Below, in pieces: positions 1 to 6,026 of a stretch of DNA of 7,924 bases (the first letter of the stretch is position 1; each line of letters opens with the position of its first letter). The notes beneath the pieces were generated by a model. That model saw only the letters and a list, made by a program, of their open reading frames with translations, did no database searches and was not told where the DNA came from. The position numbers were made by a program, and so were the translations under genes. This stretch comes from Methanimicrococcus sp. GTDB lineage: Archaea; Halobacteriota; Methanosarcinia; Methanosarcinales; Methanosarcinaceae. Where the stretch lies: positions 1 through 7,924 of the forward strand of contig WRDC01000067.1 of assembly GCA_009783635.1 (NCBI GenBank). Reading direction: 5' to 3'.

Positions 1-1566
1 AACCAAAATGATCGGCGTGTTCTTAATGTCTTCATCGCCCGATGTGCTGAGCTTGTTGTTAACGATAACAGTCATCACCGTCAGCACGATCAGGTCTCGG
101 ATTCTGGAATTGTTGATGTATTCTGTCGGGAAGACGGAGATTTGTCCCGGCTTGAAAACCTTTGCAAAAATTTCCGTGATCGGCTCCGCGTCTTTATCAA
201 AGATTCGCTCATAGGTTTTGTTGAGCGCTTTTCTCACGATGCCGCCATACGTTGATTCATGAATTTTGTCTGTGTTTACGGTATATTCTTCCTTTCTAAA
301 CGGGTCTTCCACGAACGTTTTGAATCCCAAGTAAGTCGGTGTCAGGTTCTTGTTTTTCGCGTCTTTGAAGTAGTCCGCGATTAAAATTTCAAGGCCGTTG
401 CGCTGGTTTTCCGTAAGCTCTGCGGTTTCCAGTATCCACGGATTGTCGCGGACAAACGAGAACGGGATTGTAAATTCAACCTGTTCCGCCCTTGATTTGC
501 CGGCATATCTCTCGCCGTCAACTTTTGCCGTAAATGTTTTTGTACTTTTGACGCCGCCGTGCGCAACGCGTTCCGACTCAAAATCAAAACGGTCACGATC
601 GGATAGATTTCCGTCTTCGTAAAGCTGAGAATACTCGTCCTGCGGGTCCATGATGACCAGACACGGCAAATTATTGATTTTATGGTCGCTGCGCTGCCTG
701 TACCGGCTGCTTTCCGTTTCAAACTGGCGCAAAATATTCTTTGTCAAAAATGTTTTTCCGGTTCCGGTACTGCCGCAAACCAAAAGGTGGCGGAAAATCA
801 GGGGGTCGCCGGACGCATAATCATTCCTTAAATAATACGCGACGGTCGGCGGAGCGGACCGGGTTTTGACGCGTTCTCCACCGACGCTTAAATGACCTAA
901 AAAGATTCCCTCTTTGGGAATATTCAAACCGGTCTGCACCATCTTTTTATCAAAAACAGGAAGAATCGGCGTGTTCGGCTTGGGAATTCTGTCCGCCATC
1001 CGGCGCAGAAGCCCTTCCTTTTTATTTTTTTCATACAAAATACAAATCGGGTCAATCAGCGCCAGCAATTTGTAATCCTCTTCATTGATGCGCCTGCCGC
1101 CGGCCGCAAGCATTCTTTGGGAGTGAATTTCAGTGGCGTCGTCCGCGGAAAATTCCTGACGGTACTCCAGCTTGGAGAATCTGCCGAACAGGTTTTCATT
1201 TTGGTACGGCACGATAACGTAAGTTCCGAGACGCACGTTTTCCCGCTTGTCCGCGGAAATGTAGCCGATGATTTTAGAACCCGTTTCCGTCATTTCGATC
1301 GGTTCAATGCCGGTCGTCACAACGCCGTAAGCCTGCTCAGACGATTCGGCATTCTTGATATTCTTTTCATCCTCATCCTTTTCGTCCCTATCATTTCCAT
1401 CCCTATTCTTTCCACCCCCGCCATTTTCATCCTCATCATAGCCTTTTGCATCCCGATAATCATCGTATTCGGAAAAATTTGAATCATTTTCCGATTCCTG
1501 TTCCAATTCCTGTACCAGTTCATCGAAATTGAATCCCTCTTTTTTATCAAACCGTTCAAAGCTCAT
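1..1566 (-). CDS. herA: HerA-like DNA-translocating ATPase, partial (C-terminus beyond the left edge)
   Basis: The reading frame is open from the ATG at 1566 to the window edge, giving 522 residues without a stop. HerA proteins are hexameric FtsK/HerA-family motors that move along double-stranded DNA and act with the NurA nuclease in resecting DNA ends. Residues about 20-76 form a highly charged, Asp/Glu/Lys/Gly-rich segment, probably disordered. Residues about 98-200 fit the small beta-barrel (HAS) domain of the family. The Walker A motif GSTGTGKT lies at 265-272 and the HerA signature MDPQDEY, corresponding to the usual DPHGEY, at 306-312. The sequence ends at NTPIILV (516-522), which looks like the strand leading into Walker B, so the Walker B, arginine finger and C-terminal helices are not visible. 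GGGGAG, 6 bases before the ATG, is a good ribosome binding site inside the end of nurA. The ATG overlaps the nurA stop by 11 bases, so translation is probably coupled. The pairing with nurA makes HerA more likely than another DUF87 ATPase. Confidence 0.9.
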   Translation of the reverse strand, partial: MSFERFDKKEGFNFDELVQELEQESENDSNFSEYDDYRDAKGYDEDENGGGGKNRDGNDRDEKDEDEKNIKNAESSEQAYGVVTTGIEPIEMTETGSKIIGYISADKRENVRLGTYVIVPYQNENLFGRFSKLEYRQEFSADDATEIHSQRMLAAGGRRINEEDYKLLALIDPICILYEKNKKEGLLRRMADRIPKPNTPILPVFDKKMVQTGLNIPKEGIFLGHLSVGGERVKTRSAPPTVAYYLRNDYASGDPLIFRHLLVCGSTGTGKTFLTKNILRQFETESSRYRQRSDHKINNLPCLVIMDPQDEYSQLYEDGNLSDRDRFDFESERVAHGGVKSTKTFTAKVDGERYAGKSRAEQVEFTIPFSFVRDNPWILETAELTENQRNGLEILIADYFKDAKNKNLTPTYLGFKTFVEDPFRKEEYTVNTDKIHESTYGGIVRKALNKTYERIFDKDAEPITEIFAKVFKPGQISVFPTEYINNSRIRDLIVLTVMTVIVNNKLSTSGDEDIKNTPIILV

Positions 1567-2863
1567 CGAAATCTCCCCATCTGAAAGTGTTATAGGATTT
1601 ATCAACCGTAAATAAATTTTGAATTTCCTTTTTCTCGTCCCCGCCGATTTTCGCGATTGAATCCGCTTTCAGCAGCGTTTCGGGAATCTTGCCGGCGGAC
1701 AGCTCATACAGTATCTTTTGCGTGCTACGCCGGCGCATTTCTTCGTCTTTTATCAGGCCGTACAGGCTTTCGATTTTAAAAACGACGCTGCTGTTTTCAT
1801 AAGGAACCCTGACCGCAAAAAACGCAACCGTATAGTCTTCCGGCTCAAACGAATGCGTCAGCGATTCTTCCACCAGCGGCGAAGTGGTTTTGATGTCATC
1901 GTCATAATATTGTTTCAGCTGCAAAAACCAGTTCGTATAAGTGATTTTGAACCGTGTGCCCGCTTTTCCTGTGCCCGCTTCTGCCGCGCTCGCTTTTCCC
2001 GTATCCGCTTTTTCCGGTTTCAAAAGCGCTTTAAACATTTGTGTGTCCGTCGCCCACGGCAGTTCCGCGAATATCTTCTCTTCCTTTGCTTTCTTCCGAA
2101 GCAGATTCATGATTTGGGTTTCGGCGGGATTTTTCACAAACCCGACGACCGGCATTTTATTTTTCAAATGAAAATCCATAATGTCGATATAATTTTGAAG
2201 AATTTTTTTGGCGTTTTTGTCATGCCGGATCAACACCTTTTCCGAATTCGTTCCCATCCAATACATGAGCTGTCTCGGGTAAAGCGGCCCGTCCATTATG
2301 AAAAAACCGTTCGTGTCCATGTCGGCCTGCGTCCAAAGGATGTGTTCCGATTCGGACGAATAAATCGAATAGTCGTGAACCATACGCCCGGCTCTGATTT
2401 TCAGAAGCGACGGGTCGATTTGAATCATTTTACTCCGCCCGTATCCGTCATCAAACAATTTCCAATCTTCCGTTCCCGGCAGCTTCGCTTTTCCGGCCGG
2501 ATTGAATCCGGTGCAGACGATCGTCCGTTTGCGGTGCAGGTTCAAGTCCGTCGGCGTTGCCGCCATCGCCGCGTGACAAATGTCCAAAAAAAGCCCCCGC
2601 TCAAAGAGGATCGGATTCGTGCTGCCGCTGTCGGAGGAATAGGTGATGTTAAACTCGTCCGCCGACAAACTCATTCGCCGCGCATCGACGAAAGACCGGA
2701 AAAGTTTGCCGACGGCTTTTAAAATAAGATTCTCTCCTTCCTTTAATTCCGAGAGCATTTCAAAAACGTGAATGATTTCATCCGACTCTTCCGCCGTGTC
2801 CGCGTATTCGATTCCCGAAGCGATACCGGCGATTTCCTCCATGTGAACGGGTTCAAGAGTCAT
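1556..2863 (-). CDS. nurA: NurA-domain nuclease, partner of the HerA ATPase
   Basis: NurA nucleases are Mn-dependent 5'-3' exonucleases and endonucleases that form a complex with HerA in archaeal double-strand break processing. Numbering from the ATG at 2863 (435 residues), the visible family motifs are an Asp in SSDSGS (D78), Glu residues at 171 and 173, the strong motif IMDGPLYP with D191, the VGFVKNP motif around 240-246, TDTQMF around 272-277 and a C-terminal RVPYEN segment near 352-357. D78, E171 or E173 and D191 are the expected metal ligands, so the enzyme looks intact. The frame stays open to a TTG at 2902, but the TATA-like element at 2881-2893 predicts transcription starting near 2862, so the 13 extra hydrophobic residues are probably not translated. 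The ATG at 2842 is an alternative. A low-complexity Lys/Thr/Gly/Ala stretch interrupts the C-terminal half. The gene is first in an operon with the overlapping herA-like gene. Confidence 0.88.
   Translation of the reverse strand: MTLEPVHMEEIAGIASGIEYADTAEESDEIIHVFEMLSELKEGENLILKAVGKLFRSFVDARRMSLSADEFNITYSSDSGSTNPILFERGLFLDICHAAMAATPTDLNLHRKRTIVCTGFNPAGKAKLPGTEDWKLFDDGYGRSKMIQIDPSLLKIRAGRMVHDYSIYSSESEHILWTQADMDTNGFFIMDGPLYPRQLMYWMGTNSEKVLIRHDKNAKKILQNYIDIMDFHLKNKMPVVGFVKNPAETQIMNLLRKKAKEEKIFAELPWATDTQMFKALLKPEKADTGKASAAEAGTGKAGTRFKITYTNWFLQLKQYYDDDIKTTSPLVEESLTHSFEPEDYTVAFFAVRVPYENSSVVFKIESLYGLIKDEEMRRRSTQKILYELSAGKIPETLLKADSIAKIGGDEKKEIQNLFTVDKSYNTFRWGDFDEL
1949..2020 (-). repeat. Low-complexity in-frame insert in nurA
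   Basis: This stretch encodes roughly residues 282-305 of NurA (435-residue numbering). It is built from degenerate repeats of the codon group GGAAAAGC, giving repeated GKA units such as TGKASAAEAGTGKAGTR. It lies between the TDTQMF motif and the C-terminal domain, where a surface loop would be tolerated. It is in frame and does not break the gene. Confidence 0.6.
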
Positions 2864-2880
2864 AACTAGTACAATGACCG

Positions 2881-2893
2881 TTAAAATATAAAA
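2881..2893 (-). promoter_or_regulatory. TATA-like promoter element of nurA-herA
   Basis: On the minus strand this reads TTTTATATTTTAA, preceded by the purine-rich GAAGAGC that could serve as BRE. An archaeal start about 25 bases downstream of its centre falls near 2862, at the ATG chosen for nurA. This suggests a leaderless or very short-leader transcript; no Shine-Dalgarno match precedes that ATG. The call comes from sequence pattern only. Confidence 0.5.
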
Positions 2894-3068
2894 GCTCTTC
2901 AAGCGCGGTGAAAGTAAACTTTAGACAGGCCGGCGAAACAGGGCGGATAAATCCGTTTTGTTTTGTTTATGACTTCCAAACTTATCCATGGCCATCGCAT
3001 ATGAAAATGTGCCTGACCGGGCTATCGGGGAAGTAATAAAGATGACCGCAAAGGAAATAATAATTGAA

Positions 3069-3077
3069 TTTTATATG
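3069..3077 (+). promoter_or_regulatory. TATA-like promoter element of the small membrane protein gene
   Basis: The sequence TTTTATATG sits about 44 bases before the ATG at 3117 and predicts transcription from around 3098, leaving a leader of about 20 bases that contains the GAGGT ribosome binding site. The 11-base string AATTTTATATG is repeated exactly in front of the radical SAM gene (4726-4736), which supports both calls. Confidence 0.5.
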
Positions 3078-3116
3078 AAAAGCATCTTCCATCTTTTTCC
3101 CGATTGAGGTTTTGAA

Positions 3117-3455
3117 ATGAAAAAAGAAACACAGTTAAGGATATTTTGCCTTCTTCTCTTGTTACTGGGCGCCGCTCATTATTTATATACAAGCCCGGAA
3201 GCGCCTTTTCTGTTTCTCCTTGCCCCACCGATCATACTGCTCGGGTCGCTGACGCCGGCCAAAAAAATCCGCCCGGTTGACCATTCTCAAACAGTCAGTT
3301 TCATCGGCATATTGTTTTTTATTTCTTCGTATCTCCTTTATTTTCTCTATTTCTTTGAAAATTTAGAGAGCGATATGTTTATTTTTGTTTTTACAGCCGC
3401 TTTTCTTGCCTATTACATATTTTTGGTTTGGTATAAGGGTCTGTGGACTTCATAA
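3117..3455 (+). CDS. Small four-helix membrane protein of unknown function
   Basis: I do not recognise this 112-residue protein. It is very hydrophobic, with four probable membrane helices at about residues 8-27, 29-46, 60-81 and 86-107. The loop between helices 2 and 3 carries positive charge (PAKKIRPVDH), as does the N-terminus (MKKETQLR), so by the positive-inside rule both would face the cytoplasm. The last residues are WYKGLWTS. There is no signal cleavage site and no cysteine pair or other catalytic motif. The start is supported by GAGGT at 3106-3110, 6 bases before the ATG. The gene stands alone between the divergent nurA-herA operon and the prenyl synthase gene, separated by over 200 bases on both sides, so it is probably monocistronic. 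The hydrophobic pattern in one clean frame with a well-placed ribosome binding site makes it a likely real gene. Confidence 0.75.
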   Translation: MKKETQLRIFCLLLLLLGAAHYLYTSPEAPFLFLLAPPIILLGSLTPAKKIRPVDHSQTVSFIGILFFISSYLLYFLYFFENLESDMFIFVFTAAFLAYYIFLVWYKGLWTS

Positions 3456-3468
3456 ATCATGATGAAAT

Positions 3469-3508
3469 GATAACTGAAGATAACTGAAGATAACTGAAGA
3501 TAACTGAA
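3469..3508 (+). repeat. Perfect 10-bp tandem repeat, four copies
   Basis: GATAACTGAA occurs four times head to tail without a mismatch, starting 13 bases after the stop codon of the membrane protein gene. Every unit holds a TGA or TAA in more than one frame, so the array is non-coding. It could be a slippage-generated microsatellite or a binding array; the sequence does not decide. Confidence 0.95.
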
Positions 3509-3532
3509 AATGAACTTAAGAAATTCATTCGC

Positions 3533-3544
3533 CGGCTTGAGCCG
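3533..3544. terminator. Small GC-rich hairpin, possible end of the upstream transcript
   Basis: CGGCTTGAGCCG is a perfect inverted repeat able to form a 4-bp stem with a TTGA loop, followed by TTTACTT. It lies about 80 bases after the membrane protein stop. It is flanked by two copies of the palindrome CTTAAG (3515-3520 and 3549-3554). The T-tract is weak, so termination is only one reading. Confidence 0.3.
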
Positions 3545-3574
3545 TTTACTTAAGCCACCTGCTTGAACCTGCGG

Positions 3575-3592
3575 CAAAGATGTCAAAGATGT
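3575..3592 (+). repeat. 9-bp direct tandem duplication
   Basis: CAAAGATGT occurs twice in a row just upstream of the prenyl synthase promoter region. It is short and may be a replication slippage product. Confidence 0.6.
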
Positions 3593-3619
3593 GTCTCATT
3601 TTCTTCCATACTCAAAAGC

Positions 3620-3628
3620 AATATATAA
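3620..3628 (+). promoter_or_regulatory. TATA-like promoter element of the prenyl synthase gene
   Basis: AATATATAA, preceded by CAAAAGC as a possible BRE, predicts transcription from around 3650, leaving a leader of about 50 bases before the ATG at 3699. It lies downstream of the GTG at 3591, which argues against that GTG as the start. A second AT-rich word, TATTTATC near 3652, is an alternative box. Confidence 0.45.
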
Positions 3629-3698
3629 CATCTCAAACGATTATGTGATAATATTTATCTGTAAAACACTTTTATTTGGTGATGGGGTTGACGCTCTT

Positions 3699-4580
3699 AT
3701 GAAAATTGAAGAATGGGACGAATATAAACATTTTATTAATGCCGTCAATGATGCGGTGGTCAACATCTCTTCACTCCCGTCGCTGACAAAAATTACAAGT
3801 CACGTGTTTAACACGGGCGGCAAAAAACTTCGGCCTCTCATCATTATGCTGTCGTGCAGCGCAAACGGCGGCAATTATAAAGAAGCGATCAACGCGGGTC
3901 TTGCGATCGAAGGCATTCACACGGCGTCGCTTGTCCATGATGATATTTTGGATGAAGGGCTCATGCGCCGCAACCAGCAGACTCTTCACACTTTGTACGG
4001 TCCGGCCGCGGCTATTTTGTGCGGCGACTACCTGATTGCCAAGGCAATCGAATGGATTTCCGTTTATGAAAACAAAATCGTTTGGGATTTCGGCCGCTCC
4101 GGCGCCCTTCTTTCCGAAGGCGAAGTGCTGGACGCCGGCATCAAGCGCGGCGAAATGACAATGGACCAATACACCGAGTGCATTTTCAAAAAAACGGCCG
4201 CTCTTTTTGAAATCAGCGCCAAGATCGGCGCCCGTATCGCGATTCCCGGCGATGAAAAGAAAATTGAAAAATTCGGCCGCTTCGGTTACGAATTCGGCAT
4301 GGCGTATCAAATCGTTGACGACCTGCTTGAAGATTTCGGCGTTTACAAAGACAAAGAATCCGGCGTTCTTTCCGACAGCCTCTTTTCCATTCATATGCGC
4401 TCCATGGACGCCGGTTCGGCGGCCAAGGAAACCGTCAGCGTTGCCGAAGCTTATCTGGCCCGCGCCAAAGAAGAATTGGCAGACGTCAAAGATTCTCCGG
4501 CCAAAGAAAAACTCTTTGCCCTTGTCGATTATGTCAACGGCTTAATGGACAGCGTCAGGTTCGCGCCGCCGGAGCCCTGA
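3699..4580 (+). CDS. Trans-isoprenyl diphosphate synthase, probably long-chain (C25 or longer)
   Basis: The enzyme condenses isopentenyl diphosphate units onto an allylic diphosphate to make an all-trans prenyl chain. With the ATG at 3699 it has 293 residues. Visible motifs are GGKKLRP at 40-46, the first Asp-rich motif DDILD at 81-85 followed by RR at 90-91, a FKKT segment near 163-166, and the second motif QIVDDLLED at 204-212, in which the usual third Asp is Glu (211) with an Asp after it. The residue five before the first Asp motif is Ala (76) in HTASLVHDD; a small residue there goes with longer products, while archaeal farnesyl/geranylgeranyl synthases usually carry an aromatic there. 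A likely role, inferred, is the side chain of methanophenazine or a similar carrier. The frame is open to a GTG at 3591, but those 36 residues lack family similarity and span the promoter. GGTGAT at 3678-3683 lies 15 bases upstream of the ATG, rather far for a ribosome binding site. Confidence 0.9.
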   Translation: MKIEEWDEYKHFINAVNDAVVNISSLPSLTKITSHVFNTGGKKLRPLIIMLSCSANGGNYKEAINAGLAIEGIHTASLVHDDILDEGLMRRNQQTLHTLYGPAAAILCGDYLIAKAIEWISVYENKIVWDFGRSGALLSEGEVLDAGIKRGEMTMDQYTECIFKKTAALFEISAKIGARIAIPGDEKKIEKFGRFGYEFGMAYQIVDDLLEDFGVYKDKESGVLSDSLFSIHMRSMDAGSAAKETVSVAEAYLARAKEELADVKDSPAKEKLFALVDYVNGLMDSVRFAPPEP

Positions 4581-4710
4581 TTTCTTCCCTTTCATCCCTT
4601 TCATTTTCGTCTCGTTTGTTTCATTTTCTTCGTTTGTTTCATTTTCTTCTCGTTTGTTTCATTTCTTCGTTTGTTTCATTACCTTTATTGTTCATTTTCC
4701 TCTTTTTTAA
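4581..4710 (+). terminator. Probable T-rich archaeal terminator region
   Basis: From just after the stop at 4580 the coding strand carries many T-runs, including TTTTTT at 4703-4708, over about 130 bases, matching the oligo-T type of archaeal termination. It separates the prenyl synthase transcript from the promoter at 4728. Confidence 0.45.
4613..4680 (+). repeat. Four copies of a 13-base T-rich word after the prenyl synthase gene
   Basis: CGTTTGTTTCATT occurs exactly at 4613, 4631, 4651 and 4668, separated by short TTCTT-like spacers of 5, 7 and 4 bases. The whole 4581-4710 stretch is almost free of A and rich in T on the coding strand. Archaeal RNA polymerase terminates at runs of T without a needed hairpin, so this is also the probable 3' end of the prenyl synthase transcript. 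The repeats may simply have grown by slippage in that tract. Confidence 0.85.
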
Positions 4711-4727
4711 ATCCCTTATTGTGATAA

Positions 4728-4736
4728 TTTTATATG
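4728..4736 (+). promoter_or_regulatory. TATA-like promoter element of the radical SAM gene
   Basis: TTTTATATG, in the longer string AATTTTATATG shared with the promoter at 3069, predicts transcription from about 4757 and a leader of roughly 22 bases. The leader carries GAGGT at 4769-4773, 6 bases before the ATG at 4780. Confidence 0.55.
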
Positions 4737-4758
4737 TGGTGTTCTCCAATTAACCACA
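4735..4758. promoter_or_regulatory. Inverted repeat between TATA box and transcription start, candidate operator
   Basis: TGTGGT at 4735-4740 and ACCACA at 4753-4758 form a perfect 6-bp inverted repeat with a 12-base spacer (18 bp centre to centre). It overlaps the end of the TATA element and reaches the predicted start site, the usual place for an archaeal repressor to bind. A chance match of this size is quite possible. Confidence 0.3.
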
Positions 4759-4779
4759 ATTCAACAAAGAGGTTAATTA

Positions 4780-5976
4780 ATGCAGATTTATGATTATAAA
4801 GTCATTGAAATCAACGCCGATGTCGTTGACGGCAAAGTCGTTCTGGAGGCGGCGGGACCGCTTGCCGTTGCGGCGAAACCCACCATCAATAAAATCAACG
4901 CGGTTTTTCAGGAGGAGAAACCGATTTCCGTGACGGATGACAAAATCATCTTTTCGACATGGATCCCCGAAATTCCGGGGCCGGTTTTTAACCGGATGAT
5001 CCATTCCCAAATCGGCTTTTCAATGCTCAACAAAAGAACGCCGGACCAGCTTTCCGTGGGCGTTACGCCGAGATGTCCGAACAAATGCATTCACTGCGGC
5101 GCCGCCGACATGATGGTGCCGAACAATGAAATGACGGCCGAGGAAATTGAAAACACAATCAATCAGGCTCTTGACCTCGGCACTTATTTAATTACAATTG
5201 ACGGCGGCGAGCCCATGGTTCGAAAAGACCTGCCCGAAATTGTCGGAGCGATCGATAAAACGAAAACAACGGTTTCCATGTTTACTTCGGGTTTTCATTT
5301 AAATGACGAACGCGCCGAAGCGCTCAAAGCCGCCGGCTTAAATTCCGTGAAAATCAGTTTTGACAGCGCCGACCCCGAAGTTCACGACAAGTTCAGAGGG
5401 CGCAAAGGCGCCTTTGACGACGCGGTCGCCGCCGTCAAATCCGCAAAAAAAGCCGGTATCATGACGGATATGTATCTTACGATTTCTCCTTACAATATTG
5501 ATGGTATCGATGACCTGTATCAGATGGCGGCGGACATGAACATGGATGAAATGTCCATGACCGGTATCATCGCGGTCGGAAACTGGAAAGAGCATGAAGA
5601 TGAAGTGATGACCCGCGTGGACGCCAAACGTCTGGAAGCGTTTCACAAAAGCAAAAACTCCGTGCCCGCCGGTCCGCGCGTCACGGCTCTGCCCTACCTG
5701 ATGGGACCTGAAATGTTTGGCTGTTTTGCCGGCAACCGCTGGATGCATATCGCGTCCACCGGCGATGCGCTGCCGTGTCCGTACACGCCGCTCACGTTTG
5801 GAAATATTCGTGACACGCCGCTTTCAAAAATTTGGTCAAGCATGAACAAACACCCCGCTTACAAAAAACAGTCTATGGTTTGCCTGATGCGCGACCCGGA
5901 CTTCCGCCAAAAGTATATTCATACAATTCCAAAAGAGAGCCGGCTGCCGTATTATATCGGACCGGACCGGCGTTAA
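4780..5976 (+). CDS. Radical SAM protein with twitch (half-SPASM) C-terminal cluster domain
   Basis: The substrate is not recognisable. Residues 1-90 form an N-terminal region I cannot assign. C99, C103 and C106 in TPRCPNKCIHCGA are the CX3CX2C ligands of the SAM-cleaving 4Fe-4S cluster. GGEP at 142-145 binds the SAM amino group, and KISFDS at 191-196 is typical of the following barrel strand. The C-terminal part has C315-x12-G328-x4-C333, which fits the CX9-15GX4C entry motif of SPASM/twitch domains, then GNI at 341-343 and a lone C368. The full CX2CX5CX3C set is absent, so a twitch domain with one auxiliary 4Fe-4S cluster is more likely than a complete SPASM domain. Overall resemblance is to the PqqE/NirJ/AhbD-like group that modifies peptides or tetrapyrroles. 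The start is firm: GAGGT 6 bases upstream. It follows the prenyl synthase gene on the same strand but appears to have its own promoter. It may share a transcript with the DUF2207 gene 50 bases downstream. Confidence 0.9.
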   Translation: MQIYDYKVIEINADVVDGKVVLEAAGPLAVAAKPTINKINAVFQEEKPISVTDDKIIFSTWIPEIPGPVFNRMIHSQIGFSMLNKRTPDQLSVGVTPRCPNKCIHCGAADMMVPNNEMTAEEIENTINQALDLGTYLITIDGGEPMVRKDLPEIVGAIDKTKTTVSMFTSGFHLNDERAEALKAAGLNSVKISFDSADPEVHDKFRGRKGAFDDAVAAVKSAKKAGIMTDMYLTISPYNIDGIDDLYQMAADMNMDEMSMTGIIAVGNWKEHEDEVMTRVDAKRLEAFHKSKNSVPAGPRVTALPYLMGPEMFGCFAGNRWMHIASTGDALPCPYTPLTFGNIRDTPLSKIWSSMNKHPAYKKQSMVCLMRDPDFRQKYIHTIPKESRLPYYIGPDRR

Positions 5977-6026
5977 TAAAAATTGAAATAAACGGACAGG
6001 ATTAAAAATCAAATCGGTGAGTACCC

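Noticed and set aside
1317..1559. 80-codon minus-strand frame rich in Met, Arg and Ile
   Set aside because: It is an out-of-frame reading of the charged N-terminus of the HerA-like gene.
1718..2722. 334-codon open frame on the plus strand opposite nurA
   Set aside because: It is antisense to clear NurA motifs and its product is Arg/Phe/His-rich with no domain, as expected of a shadow frame in GC-biased codons.
2988..3107. 39-codon frame in the divergent intergenic region
   Set aside because: It has no ribosome binding site, and the TATA element of the next gene (3069-3077) lies inside it, so it is probably not translated.
3469..3508. CRISPR-like array
   Set aside because: The units are 10 bases with no spacers, so it is a plain tandem repeat.
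3591..3698. N-terminal extension of the prenyl synthase from a GTG
   Set aside because: The stretch holds the probable TATA box and encodes no family-like sequence; the ATG at 3699 gives the usual length.
3771..4394. 207-codon open frame on the minus strand opposite the prenyl synthase
   Set aside because: It lies wholly antisense to the conserved synthase motifs and shows no family pattern or ribosome binding site.
4613..4680. CRISPR-like or origin-type iteron array
   Set aside because: The units are only 13 bases, the spacers are short T-rich strings, and no replication or cas gene is nearby.
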